Source: Bacillus sp. X1(2014) (GTDB lineage Bacteria; Bacillota; Bacilli; Bacillales_B; DSM-18226). Taken from it: a stretch of DNA of 64,000 bases. Numbering within the stretch: the stretch's first letter is position 1; every line of letters begins with the position of its first letter. Below, piece by piece: positions 27,747-36,869 of this stretch. The notes under the pieces were generated by a model, which saw nothing but the letters and a program-made list of their open reading frames with translations, did not search any database and was not told the DNA's origin. The position numbers and the translations under genes are program-made. The stretch is from positions 124,001 through 188,000 of the forward strand of contig NZ_VEED01000008.1 of assembly GCF_007678255.1 (NCBI RefSeq), in the 5' to 3' direction.

Positions 27747-29717
27747 ATGTGGTGGAAGAGACTCTTGCAATTAAAAATTTTATCTGCAACGGCCATTATC
27801 GCTGTAAGCTGTATGCCGGAACAAATGGCCACGAACAAAGAGGTCCTTCGTGACCATGCAGTTCATAGTGATAATATGGTGCTAAATGAAAAAGGTGATA
27901 CACTTTATGTGGCCAATATAGATGTAGATACCATATCGATTCTTGATGCAAAAACGAAAAAAATACAAGCGGAAGTTTCGGTCGGAAAACAACCGCAGCA
28001 GCTAACATTAAGTCCCGATGGCCAATTCGTGTATGTCTCGTGTTTATTTGATAACCAGGTAGACGTCATTTCTACAAAAAAGAGGAAAGTGGTCGACTCC
28101 ATTGAGGTTGGCATTCAACCATTTGGGCTTGTCACAAGCCCAAATGGTGAAACACTTTATGTAGCAAACTATCAGTCTGGTACGCTATCTATCATTGATA
28201 CAAATGAGAGGGAAGTAAAGAAGGAATTAAAAATTGGTGACCGTCCTAGAACGGTTGCCATGACCAAGGATGGGAAAAAGCTATATGTTCCTCATTATTT
28301 AGATGGCAATATCTCTGTCATCGATACAGAGGTAGATAAAGTGACAAAGACTATTACCTTAGCTAATTCACCGGATCAGACTAACCGTAAGAAAAGCCAG
28401 GGGATTCCTAATACTTTTGAGCAGTTTGTGATATCGCCTGATGGGAAAAAGGCGTTTGTTCCACACTTGTTAACGAATATCGATACCCCAATTCATTTTC
28501 AAGAGACGATCTTTCCTGCGGTGTCCGTTATCGATTTAGGAAAAGACGAAGAAATCGTAGATGAACGAAAAGAGCTCTTTGACGAAATGAATATACGGGA
28601 TGTAAAAAATGAAACCATCATCGTAGCGAACCCATTTGATGTAGCCTTTCAGCCGGATGGCAGTAAAGCCTATGTGGTGATGTCGGGCAGCGAAGACCTT
28701 GTCGTTTTTGATTTAACACGTGGCGGAAATGCGACCCAAATTTTGCGGCGCATTAAAGGAGATAACCCACGGGGGATTGCCATTTCAAATGATGGCCAGA
28801 CACTATATGTTCATAATGCGATGAGTCATAATTTGGCGACGATTCAGACAGGGGGAGACAGCCCTTATGCGCGGGCCACTATTTCAGGGGAACCTGTAAA
28901 ACTGATTAAAAAAGACTCTCTTTCAAAAGAGGTGCGGGAAGGTAAAACAATATTTTACAGTGCCAACAGTGATGAATTCGCCACAAGCATAACGGGGAAC
29001 AACTGGATGAGCTGTGCCTCGTGCCATGCCGATGGGGACATGAATCGCTTAACGTTAACGACGGCAAAAGGTCCACGTAATATTCCAAGCAACGTGGTAA
29101 CGACGGAAACAGGGCTTTTTTTGTGGGACGGGTCACGCAATGAGTTTACGGATTACATTCATACTGTTCAAGGCGAAATGGGAGGTATGATGGAACTTGA
29201 TCCTGCCAAACCGATCCCAGAAGATGTACAGCACATGTATGATGCACTCCTGGCTTTTTTGCAAGATCCAAACTCGTATCCTCCCCCTCAAAGTCCTTAT
29301 CGAAAAAAAGATGGCAGTTTAACAAACACAGCCAAAGAAGGAGAACGGTTGTTCAACGGAAAAGGAAACTGTCTCAGCTGCCATGGCGGGGAGTTCTTCA
29401 CTGACAGCGGCAAGGCTGTGAATGGAGAAGGAGAGCTGACGGAACGAAACACAAACTTTCTCCATGATATTGGAACAGGAAGCAAACTCGACGTGCCTTC
29501 AAAAGGAGATGCACGCGGTCAATATCAGAATCCGCGTAATGGCAAAAAATTTGATACTCCAACTTTAAGGGGTGTTTGGGCAACTGCGCCGTATTTTCAT
29601 GATGGCAGCGCAAAGACCATAGAATCTGCGATTGAGCGTCATAGAAATAACAGCATTCCGATGTTATCAACATGGGAAGTGAATGCCATTGCCGAATATA
29701 TTAAATCAATTGAGTAG
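27747..29717 (+). CDS. Lipoprotein fusing a YVTN beta-propeller to a MauG/CCP-like di-heme domain
   Basis: 656 residues. A signal peptide ends in a lipobox (AVSC, Cys22). Residues about 35-385 are a YVTN/40-residue-repeat propeller (TLYVANIDVDTISILDA, FVYVSCLFDNQVDVIST, TLYVANYQSGTLSIIDT). From about 400 there is a cytochrome c peroxidase/MauG-type region with two haem sites, CASCH at 423-427 and CLSCH at 542-546, and the family signature ATAPYFHDGS near 613. GEMGGMM after the first haem may supply a Met ligand. It should bind two c-type haems outside the cell and act as a peroxidase or oxidase; the propeller could bind a partner. RBS AAGGAAGG, directly after the large lipoprotein gene. Confidence 0.85.
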   Translation: MWWKRLLQLKILSATAIIAVSCMPEQMATNKEVLRDHAVHSDNMVLNEKGDTLYVANIDVDTISILDAKTKKIQAEVSVGKQPQQLTLSPDGQFVYVSCLFDNQVDVISTKKRKVVDSIEVGIQPFGLVTSPNGETLYVANYQSGTLSIIDTNEREVKKELKIGDRPRTVAMTKDGKKLYVPHYLDGNISVIDTEVDKVTKTITLANSPDQTNRKKSQGIPNTFEQFVISPDGKKAFVPHLLTNIDTPIHFQETIFPAVSVIDLGKDEEIVDERKELFDEMNIRDVKNETIIVANPFDVAFQPDGSKAYVVMSGSEDLVVFDLTRGGNATQILRRIKGDNPRGIAISNDGQTLYVHNAMSHNLATIQTGGDSPYARATISGEPVKLIKKDSLSKEVREGKTIFYSANSDEFATSITGNNWMSCASCHADGDMNRLTLTTAKGPRNIPSNVVTTETGLFLWDGSRNEFTDYIHTVQGEMGGMMELDPAKPIPEDVQHMYDALLAFLQDPNSYPPPQSPYRKKDGSLTNTAKEGERLFNGKGNCLSCHGGEFFTDSGKAVNGEGELTERNTNFLHDIGTGSKLDVPSKGDARGQYQNPRNGKKFDTPTLRGVWATAPYFHDGSAKTIESAIERHRNNSIPMLSTWEVNAIAEYIKSIE

Positions 29718-29724
29718 GCGAAAT

Positions 29725-29750
29725 CTGTCGTAAAAGCGGCAGTTTTTTTT
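29725..29750 (+). terminator. Rho-independent terminator after the di-heme gene
   Basis: A 6-bp stem, CTGTCG / CGGCAG (one G-U), is followed by eight T. Confidence 0.75.
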
Positions 29751-29928
29751 AGTAACGAAGGTATGTATTTTTCCTGTTTTATTCTTAAACAAAAGGACTT
29801 AAAAATTACGTTTAATACTTTTAAAAATATTAAAAGGTGAACAAAGCTACATTAGTCTATTTTTTTAGTTGACTACAATCAGTAGTCTATATATGCCGAA
29901 TGCGTCCCGGCTATGATTTTAAAAGAAG

Positions 29929-29963
29929 AAGCAGGAACCCAGTAAGGGATTTCCTGCTTTTAT
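29929..29963 (+). terminator. Second terminator-like hairpin
   Basis: Arms AAGCAGGAA and TTCCTGCTT with an inner CCC/GGG pairing are followed by TTATT. No ORF lies between it and the previous terminator, so it may belong to a lost gene. A third weaker hairpin (AGGAGT / ACTCCT) lies at about 29984-30015. The rest of the 29.75-30.35 kb gap is AT-rich and shows no gene. Confidence 0.6.
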
Positions 29964-30367
29964 TCAATTATGGGACCGCAAACTAGGAGTTACTCCCTAA
30001 ATGGAGAAACTCCTTTTTCCGATTTAGTTTTATTTTAGAATTTATACTTCAATTTTTCTTTTTCAAAACTACTTTCATTTCTCTCAAATCATACCATTCA
30101 AAGCCCTTACTTGTGTTTACTTCTAAATTTACTTAGTCAGATTGTTCCACTAATAAGTATAGCCTAACGTATTCTAATCTTTGAAAAACAATAGTTTTTT
30201 ATCTAAATTTGGTAATTTTGAATTTTTGTAATTATTCTGAAATTAATATTGTAAATTGGTAAAATAGCACATATAATCAAAAATGAGCATAAAACATCAA
30301 ATTCATTCAAAAGTGAGCTAAAACAGTCAAACGGCGCATTTCAAATGAATGGGAGGGAAACGATTCT

Positions 30368-31129
30368 GTGTACGGTATAGAAAGAAAGTCGGCCATATTA
30401 GAGTTACTAAACAAGTATACTAGAGTAGATGTACAAGAATTAAGTCAACACTTCGACCTGTCTGAATCAACAATTCGTAGGGACTTAAAGGAACTAGAGG
30501 AAGCACAATTGTTAAAAAGAACGCATGGTGGGGCTATCTTGTTCAAAAGTGTGACCTTCGAACCGACCTACATTGAGAAAGAAGTGCAGTTTCAAAAAGA
30601 GAAAAGGGCTATTGCAAAGGAAGCGGCTAAGCTTATTGAGAACGGTGAAAGTATCTTGCTCGATTCGGGTACGACAACTTATTATCTTGCTCAAGAACTA
30701 AGAAACTTTTCGAGCTTACAGGTGGTTACCAATTCGATATTATGTGCCAATGAATTAAAGGATGTATCTGGAATTGAAGTCTTATTATGTGGTGGTTCTC
30801 TGCGTTCAGAAACACTAGCGTTGGTAGGTCCATTGGCTGAAAACAGCTTTAATCAAATTTGTGTAGACAAATCGTTTATTGCTACGAATGGCGTTGATGT
30901 AGAAAATGGCTTAACCACCCCAAATTTAATTGAGGCATCAACTAAAAAGAAGATGATTGATTGTGCGGAAAAAGTTATTCTCATCACTGATCATACCAAA
31001 ATAGGTCAAGTAAGCTTTGCGAAGTTTGCGGAGATTCATGAGATAAATTATTTAATTACCGATAGTGCTGCGGAAAAGACCGTACTTAACCGCATTGAGG
31101 AATCAGGAATTTCTGTTCGCGTAGTCTGA
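30368..31129 (+). CDS. DeoR/GlpR-family sugar regulator
   Basis: The 253-residue repressor-type protein has an N-terminal DeoR helix-turn-helix (RKSAILELLNKYTRVDVQEL, LSESTIRRDLKELE) and a C-terminal DeoRC sensor with the sugar-phosphate site pattern LLDSGTTTYYLAQEL. It sits directly upstream of a ribose-type ABC importer and a fructokinase on the same strand. A phosphorylated sugar made by that kinase is a reasonable effector. It starts with GTG behind GGGAGG. Confidence 0.88.
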   Translation: MYGIERKSAILELLNKYTRVDVQELSQHFDLSESTIRRDLKELEEAQLLKRTHGGAILFKSVTFEPTYIEKEVQFQKEKRAIAKEAAKLIENGESILLDSGTTTYYLAQELRNFSSLQVVTNSILCANELKDVSGIEVLLCGGSLRSETLALVGPLAENSFNQICVDKSFIATNGVDVENGLTTPNLIEASTKKKMIDCAEKVILITDHTKIGQVSFAKFAEIHEINYLITDSAAEKTVLNRIEESGISVRVV

Positions 31130-31184
31130 CTTTTCCCCAATAGGTAAGGATCTAATATCAGATAAAAAAATGAAGGGGTTTAAA

Positions 31185-31198
31185 TGAAAACGTTTTAA
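31185..31198 (+). promoter_or_regulatory. cre-like (CcpA) site
   Basis: TGAAAACGTTTTAA matches the cre consensus TGWAANCGNTNWCA except at one of the final two positions. It lies between the DeoR gene and the sugar-binding protein gene, consistent with catabolite repression of the importer. Confidence 0.5.
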
Positions 31199-31240
31199 AA
31201 AATATCCACACCATTTTTAGGAGGTGATGTTTATAGAGTT

Positions 31241-31294
31241 ATGAAAATAATAGAAGAGATTTTAATAGTTTTAATTAACTTGTTCTTTGGATGA
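31241..31294 (+). CDS. Possible 17-aa hydrophobic peptide
   Basis: ATG-started MKIIEEILIVLINLFFG lies 12 or more bases after AGGAGGTGAT. It is followed by an imperfect 16-bp inverted repeat (31319-31334 / 31357-31372). The hydrophobic peptide plus structured RNA resembles type I toxin-like or leader-peptide arrangements, but chance is at least as likely. Confidence 0.2.
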   Translation: MKIIEEILIVLINLFFG

Positions 31295-31512
31295 GAAAAA
31301 TGAAAGAATCACAAAAAAGGTTACGATTCAGGGCAACCACGACCAAATGGAAAAAAGCCCAAAATCATAACCCTGCTTGAGTATATCTAAAATTATTACT
31401 AATTTTAGCACTCATTTTTATACTACGGTATTACAGATTTTTTTACAAGGATTGAGTTTTGCTAGAAGTATCTATTACTTTCCAAAACTATATTTAGGAG
31501 GAATTACAAACG

Positions 31513-32481
31513 ATGAAAAACTTTAAAATTTTTAACATAGTATTATTAATTTTAACTTTATGCTTTTTAGGTGCATGCAGCAACAATGAAAGTGCTTCTA
31601 ATACTGGTAAAACAGATGACAAGTCTAATAATGAAAAAAAGCTAAAGATTGGTTTAACAGTTCCAAATTTAAGTAATCCATTCTTTGTAGCGATGTCTAA
31701 AGGGGCTAAAGAAGTTGCTTCTAAGTATAATGCTGAAGTAACGACTGTAAGTGCCGATCAAGACCTTGCTAAACAAACTGCACAAATTGAAGACTTTATA
31801 ACAAAAAAAGTTGATTTAATATTATTAAGCCCTTTTGATTCTGCTGGTATTGCTGGTGCAGTTAGTGAGGCAAAAGCAGCGGGTATTCCAGTTGTGGCTC
31901 TTGATGGATTTGCAGAAGGTGGCATTGACACAGTGGTTATGTCTGATAACGTCCAAGCAGGTAAATTAGCTGCGGATTACCTTGTAAAACAACTTAATGG
32001 AAAAGGTAATATTGTTATTATTGATGGACCTCCTGTTTCAGCAGTGACAGACCGAATTAAAGGTTTTAACCAAGTCATTAAAAAATATCCAGATATCAAG
32101 GTTGTTGCTAAACAAAATGGTGAAGGGAATCGTGAAAAGGCTCTTACTGTAATGGAAGGTGCACTAACAGCAAACAAAAAAATCGATGCAGTATTTACAA
32201 TAAATGATGAAGAGGCTGTTGGAGTACAAATCGCTCAAGAACAAGCTAGTAGACAAAATGAATTCTTTGTCGTAAGTGTTGACGGTGCACCTTCCGCGGT
32301 TGATGCGTTGAAAAAAGGCGGAAGCTTTGCTGGTACTTCAGCACAATTCCCGAATCAAATGGTTATTGATGGTGTTGCCTTAGCATTAAAAGTCATTGAT
32401 GGTAAGAAAGTTGACTCAAAAGTTCTTATTCCAACTAAATTTATCACTAAAGATAATGTTGATTCCTATAGTGGCTGGTAA
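31513..32481 (+). CDS. Sugar ABC transporter substrate-binding lipoprotein (RbsB-like)
   Basis: 322 residues: a lipoprotein signal (LCFLGAC, Cys22), then a type I periplasmic-binding fold of the ribose class (LTVPNLSNPFFVAMSKGAKE, IDLILLSP-type second strand, TINDEEAVG in the hinge half). It captures the sugar for the RbsA/RbsC-like proteins encoded directly downstream. No RbsD is present and the nearby kinase is a fructokinase-like PfkB, so the ligand may be fructose or another ketose rather than ribose. Confidence 0.88.
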   Translation: MKNFKIFNIVLLILTLCFLGACSNNESASNTGKTDDKSNNEKKLKIGLTVPNLSNPFFVAMSKGAKEVASKYNAEVTTVSADQDLAKQTAQIEDFITKKVDLILLSPFDSAGIAGAVSEAKAAGIPVVALDGFAEGGIDTVVMSDNVQAGKLAADYLVKQLNGKGNIVIIDGPPVSAVTDRIKGFNQVIKKYPDIKVVAKQNGEGNREKALTVMEGALTANKKIDAVFTINDEEAVGVQIAQEQASRQNEFFVVSVDGAPSAVDALKKGGSFAGTSAQFPNQMVIDGVALALKVIDGKKVDSKVLIPTKFITKDNVDSYSGW

Positions 32482-32583
32482 TTTATTTCCCTCTAGTGGA
32501 GGTAAAATATGGTGCTCTATCTCGAGCACTATATTTATATCTAAGTAAAATAGGGCTTAAAAAGAGCTTAGGGAGTGGCGCTA

Positions 32584-34146
32584 ATGGCAGTATTTCAGGT
32601 TCAAGAACAAATAAATCGTCGTCTACCACAGACCCAGTTACCCATCCTTAGGATGAAGGCGGTTACGAAGAAATTTTCCGGTGTCAAGGTGTTGCAAAAT
32701 GTTAATATCGAACTCTATAAAGGGGAAGTCCATGCCTTGATGGGGGAGAATGGTGCAGGAAAATCTACTTTAATGAAGATCATGGCTGGTGTGTATCAAC
32801 CTGATGGGGGAACGATTGAATATAAAAGTCAAGAAGTACATTGGAATAATCCAATGGAGGCAAGAAATAAAGGGATAAGTGTTATTCACCAAGAAATAAG
32901 CCTTTCACCTAATTTGTCCATTGGTGAGAATATTATGATGGGGACAACATTTAAGAAAAATAGGCTGGGCCTAATAAATTGGAATGATATTTATGAAAAT
33001 GCTGCCCAAGTTTTAAAATCCATAGGATCTTCCTTGGATCCTCGAGCGGATGTTTCCACCTTAAGTGTGGCCCAACAACAAATGGTAGAAATTGCTCGAG
33101 CTTTATCACTTAATTCTGAGATTTTAATTATGGATGAACCGACGGCATCTCTGACAGATAAAGAAATAGAAAAGCTTTTTGTCATCATTGAAGAATTAAA
33201 AAGAAAAGGCGTAGCTATTGTTTATATCTCTCATCGAATGGATGAGATTTTTAAAATTTCAAATCGCTTTACAGTTCTTAGAGACGGTCATTGGGTTACA
33301 AGTGGACCAATTTCGGATACAAATCCCGAGAATCTAGTAAAACTTATGGTAGGAAGAGAGTTAAATCAGCTATTTGTAAGAGAGAGAATCGAAAGTATTG
33401 TTAGACCTGAACAAAAGCCAGTCCTTGAGTTAAAAAATGTCTCTGACAAGAAGGTTGTAAAGGGAATATCGCTGAAAATCTACCCCGGTGAAATTGTGGG
33501 CTTAGCAGGCCTTGTCGGTGCGGGACGGACTGAGTTGGTGAGAACAATCTTTGGACTATCCGAACTGTCAGAGGGTCAAATAATTTTAGATGGCAAGCCC
33601 GTTCATATAAAAAGTCCTATTGACGCAATAAAACTTGGCATTGCTCATGTTCCTGAAAGCAGGAAGGAACAGGGGTTATTACCAAATTTATCTGTAAAAG
33701 AAAATATACTGATGGCACAATTGCCAACCTATCGTAAATTTAAACTATTGCAGTATAAGCAAATGAATCGTGACGCGGATCGATACATTAAAGAACTTGG
33801 AGTAAGAACGGCATCAAAGGAACAAAATGTTATGGGCCTTAGTGGAGGAAATCAACAAAAGGTTGTTATTGCTAAATGGTTATCTATTGGTCCTAAAATA
33901 CTGCTGCTTGACGAACCGACCCGTGGTGTAGACATAGGTGCAAAGACCGAGATTCATAAAATCATAAGTAAATTAGCAGAACAAGGGCTTGCTGTATTGA
34001 TGATTTCTTCTGAATTACCAGAAGTATTAGGAGTTAGTGATCGGATTTTAGTGATTCATGAGGGAAAACTAAGAGCTGAACTATCTCGTAATGAAGCTAC
34101 ACAAGAAAAAATTATGTACTATGCTACAGGAGAGGTTAAACAATGA
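32584..34146 (+). CDS. Sugar ABC transporter ATPase (RbsA-like, two ATP-binding cassettes)
   Basis: About 520 residues with two tandem ABC domains: Walker A GENGAGKST and signature LSVAQQQM in the first half, and a degenerate Walker A (GLVGAGRTE) with signature LSGGNQQKV in the second, followed by LLDEPTRGVD. This duplicated layout, with the second site altered, is typical of ribose-class importers. I prefer ATG 32584; the upstream in-frame GTG at 32575 abuts GGGAG. The stop overlaps the permease start by four bases (ATGA). Confidence 0.9.
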   Translation: MAVFQVQEQINRRLPQTQLPILRMKAVTKKFSGVKVLQNVNIELYKGEVHALMGENGAGKSTLMKIMAGVYQPDGGTIEYKSQEVHWNNPMEARNKGISVIHQEISLSPNLSIGENIMMGTTFKKNRLGLINWNDIYENAAQVLKSIGSSLDPRADVSTLSVAQQQMVEIARALSLNSEILIMDEPTASLTDKEIEKLFVIIEELKRKGVAIVYISHRMDEIFKISNRFTVLRDGHWVTSGPISDTNPENLVKLMVGRELNQLFVRERIESIVRPEQKPVLELKNVSDKKVVKGISLKIYPGEIVGLAGLVGAGRTELVRTIFGLSELSEGQIILDGKPVHIKSPIDAIKLGIAHVPESRKEQGLLPNLSVKENILMAQLPTYRKFKLLQYKQMNRDADRYIKELGVRTASKEQNVMGLSGGNQQKVVIAKWLSIGPKILLLDEPTRGVDIGAKTEIHKIISKLAEQGLAVLMISSELPEVLGVSDRILVIHEGKLRAELSRNEATQEKIMYYATGEVKQ

Positions 34147-35120
34147 ATACAAACTTACAAATGTCAAGTTCATCCGTAGTTTCATTTAAGGAACGCTCAA
34201 AACAGATTTTTAATCAGCTGGGCATGGTAATAATTCTTGCCTTATTAATCATAGTAATGATTATTTTTGCACCGAATTTCACAGAATCAAGTAATATCTT
34301 AAACGTACTAAAGCAAAGTTCAATCACTGCCATTCTGGCAGCTGGGATGACGGTAGTTATATTAACAGGAGGAATTGATTTATCGGTAGGCTCAACCCTT
34401 GCATTGAGCGGTGTTATATCTGTATTACTATCAAATGCCGGAACTCCTCCAGTTATCGCTATGTTAGTAGGAGTTGCTGTAGGATACGTTGCTGGGGCTA
34501 TTAATGGATTTTTAACAGCTGTACCTAAGTTGCCGGCCTTTATCGTGACGCTTGGAAGTATGACATACCTGAGGGGGTTGGCTTATGTTATAACCGGCGG
34601 ATATCCTGTAGTTTTGGCATCAAAGCAATTCAAGTTTATTGGGGCAGGTGAAATTCTAGGGATTCCTACTCCTATTTATGTGATGGCAATTGTTTATATC
34701 ATCATGTTAATCGTTTTAAAGTATACGATGTTCGGGCGCCATGTTTATGCTATTGGTGGTAATGAAGAAGCCGCACATCTTACGGGGATTAAAGTTAATC
34801 GCACCCTGATTAACGTATATTCGATCAGTGGCTTATTAGCCGGTGTTAGTGGCGTTGTGATGGCAGGACGTTTATTCTCAGGGCAGCCCATGGTAGGAAT
34901 AGCATTTGAGCTAGATGCTATAGCAGCTGTCGTACTAGGTGGTACTAGTTTTGTAGGGGGACGGGGCCGTATACAAGGAACTATCATTGGGGTTTTGATT
35001 GTGGCTGTGTTAACAAATGGAATGACTTTGCTTAACGTGGATTATTACTGGCAACAAGTTGTAAAAGGGATAGTTATTGTTATTGCTGTGCTTCTTGATA
35101 GATTACGAAGCAGAACTTAA
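34143..35120 (+). CDS. Sugar ABC transporter permease (RbsC-like)
   Basis: 325 residues with eight to ten hydrophobic helices and the RbsC-type motifs ILTGGIDLSVGS near residue 80, AINGFLTAVPKLPAFIVTLG and AVVLGGTSFVGGRG. It is translationally coupled to the ATPase gene through a 4-base overlap and completes the importer. A hairpin lies in the following intergenic gap. Confidence 0.9.
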   Translation: MNTNLQMSSSSVVSFKERSKQIFNQLGMVIILALLIIVMIIFAPNFTESSNILNVLKQSSITAILAAGMTVVILTGGIDLSVGSTLALSGVISVLLSNAGTPPVIAMLVGVAVGYVAGAINGFLTAVPKLPAFIVTLGSMTYLRGLAYVITGGYPVVLASKQFKFIGAGEILGIPTPIYVMAIVYIIMLIVLKYTMFGRHVYAIGGNEEAAHLTGIKVNRTLINVYSISGLLAGVSGVVMAGRLFSGQPMVGIAFELDAIAAVVLGGTSFVGGRGRIQGTIIGVLIVAVLTNGMTLLNVDYYWQQVVKGIVIVIAVLLDRLRSRT

Positions 35121-35143
35121 ATTAGGTCCATATCAAATAAAAG

Positions 35144-35165
35144 GCCAGAAGAGTAGTCTTCTGGC
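35144..35165 (+). terminator. Intercistronic hairpin before the fructokinase gene
   Basis: A 9-bp stem, GCCAGAAGA / TCTTCTGGC, with a 4-base loop; only a short T-poor tail follows. It may attenuate read-through or stabilise the upstream mRNA. Confidence 0.5.
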
Positions 35166-35197
35166 TTAATAAATTTTAGAATTTAGGAGAGGTTCAA

Positions 35198-36160
35198 ATG
35201 TATGATGTAACAGCTCTTGGAGAGTTATTAATTGATTTAACTCCTTATAACTCTTCTCAGCCTGGCAAAGTTGTCTTTGAAAGAAATCCTGGTGGTGCCC
35301 CTGCCAATGTATTAGCGGGCTTAACCAAATTAGGCAAGAAGACTTGTTTCATTGGTAAGGTAGGAGATGATCAATTTGGACATTATTTAAAGCAAGTTTT
35401 AATGGATACAAACATAGGCTGTGAAGGATTATCCTTTACCCAAAAAGCAAATACTACACTGGCATTTGTTCATTTAGATGAATTTGGTGACCGCTCATTC
35501 AGCTTTTATCGAAATCCCGGTGCGGATACCAAGTTAACAGAGGATGACATTAATGAAAATATCGTAGCTCAAACCAAAATTTTTCATTTTGGATCTCTTT
35601 CCCTCACTAATGAACCAGCTGCCACTACCACTCTAAAGACAGTCCAATTAGCAAAAGAACTAGGGAAAGTTGTTTCCTATGATCCTAATTTAAGGGCCTT
35701 GCTTTGGAAGAATCTAGAGCATGCAAAGAAAATGATTAAAGAGGGATTGAAATATGCAAACATCGTAAAGCTTTCGGAGGAAGAGTTGGAATTCATTACT
35801 GGAAAGGCAGATTTAGAAAAAGGAACAAGACAACTCGTTGAACAGTATAACACAGAACTTATATTTGTCACTTTAGGAGCAGAAGGCTGTTTTTATCGAA
35901 AAGGGGAGAACGTAGGGAAATTTAAATCCTTCAAAGTGAATCCAGTTGATACAACAGGTGCGGGAGATGGCTTCTATAGTGGCGTTTTATACAAATATTT
36001 AGAAAAAAATAAACCTATTGCTAATTTAAACATGGATGATATGGAAGAAATTATTATATTTGGAAATGCGGTTGGAGCAATTGTCACAACAAGGAAAGGT
36101 GCAATATTAAGCATGCCTTGTATGGAAGAAATTAAGAAACTAATGGATAATCAAAATTAG
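35198..36160 (+). CDS. PfkB-family fructokinase
   Basis: It should phosphorylate fructose (or a related ketose) with ATP. 320 residues: N-terminal TALGELLIDLTPY and NPGGAPANVLAGLTKLG (PfkB signature 1), and C-terminal DTTGAGDGFYSG with the catalytic Asp and anion hole. The sequence is of the bacterial fructokinase/ScrK type rather than RbsK. It lies 77 bases after the RbsC-like gene and is read in the same direction, so the DeoR-ABC-kinase set is probably one regulon. It could also process fructose released by the GH91/GH32 locus downstream. Confidence 0.85.
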   Translation: MYDVTALGELLIDLTPYNSSQPGKVVFERNPGGAPANVLAGLTKLGKKTCFIGKVGDDQFGHYLKQVLMDTNIGCEGLSFTQKANTTLAFVHLDEFGDRSFSFYRNPGADTKLTEDDINENIVAQTKIFHFGSLSLTNEPAATTTLKTVQLAKELGKVVSYDPNLRALLWKNLEHAKKMIKEGLKYANIVKLSEEELEFITGKADLEKGTRQLVEQYNTELIFVTLGAEGCFYRKGENVGKFKSFKVNPVDTTGAGDGFYSGVLYKYLEKNKPIANLNMDDMEEIIIFGNAVGAIVTTRKGAILSMPCMEEIKKLMDNQN

Positions 36161-36188
36161 TAACTGTTTTGAAAGAGCTGGTAAACCC

Positions 36189-36263
36189 ACCAACATCTAT
36201 TTGTATTGCCAATTACAGTCCACACATGTGGAGTGCTGTTCACTGCTGGTTTTAAAAAGGTAA
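36189..36263 (+). pseudogene. Remnant of the 3' end of a TrmA/RlmD-family gene, with a repeated leader segment
   Basis: Positions 36222-36263 translate to [13 protein letters not shown] and stop, almost identical to the C-terminus of RlmD in this window ([13 protein letters not shown]). The 34 bases before (36189-36222) recur at 45400-45433 with three mismatches. The rest of the methyltransferase gene is absent. It marks a deletion or rearrangement point at the left border of the GH91/importer locus. Confidence 0.5.
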
Positions 36264-36328
36264 CCCATAAATTAACTCTTCCAAACTAAAATAAACATTT
36301 CCGATTTTCAGTCCTGACTCCATACCAA

Positions 36329-36363
36329 CCCGGGTTTGTTCCAATACGAATCCGGGCTTTTTT
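36329..36363 (+). terminator. Probable terminator
   Basis: CCCGG and CCGGG arms with extra partial pairing are followed by TTTTTT. It ends transcripts coming from the fructokinase side. The sequence from here to about 36640 contains no intact ORF and looks like decayed coding DNA. Confidence 0.5.
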
Positions 36364-36815
36364 CAATATTTCTTCAGGCAGGCATTCAATAATTGACCGA
36401 AGGTTGTCCATGCTAACCCTCATATTTTCTCAAGGGTATTTTTCATCTTTCCATTATCTTTTCTCGGCTTTCTCTTAATTCCATTATCAAAGAAGCTGCT
36501 GTTCAGCTCGTTCCAAAGCCCATGATGTCTTTTCAAAGATGCCAATCATTTGTTTTGCAAGTGGTTGCTTTTGCTCTTCGTGTTTCCTTTATCTCTTATG
36601 CCCTGTGCCTGTCACCTCATAAAAAAGTGGAACAAGCTACTAATTATTCTGGGAAGTTTGTTATTGAAAAAGTTCTAAATATATATAACCTTTTCTAAAA
36701 AAGTTAGAATTTTATTAAAACTCCTTAATCATTACAATAAAAGTGTAAAGAGAGTTTACAAAAACGTTAGAGGGGGCAAAAGGGAATAAAAGATAATTAT
36801 TTTTACTTCAAGAAA

Positions 36816-36829
36816 TGAAACCGTTATCA
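36816..36829 (+). promoter_or_regulatory. cre (CcpA) site upstream of the GH91-linked importer
   Basis: TGAAACCGTTATCA is a perfect match to TGWAANCGNTNWCA. It lies 124 bases upstream of the binding-protein gene, predicting catabolite repression. Confidence 0.7.
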
Positions 36830-36869
36830 AGTTTTGAAAAAGAATAGAAACATTAGAGGAGAATTATCA

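Noticed and set aside
36400..36620. Possible gene on either strand in the 36.2-36.9 kb gap
   Set aside because: All frames are broken by stops; only short protein-like stretches remain, so no gene can be called.
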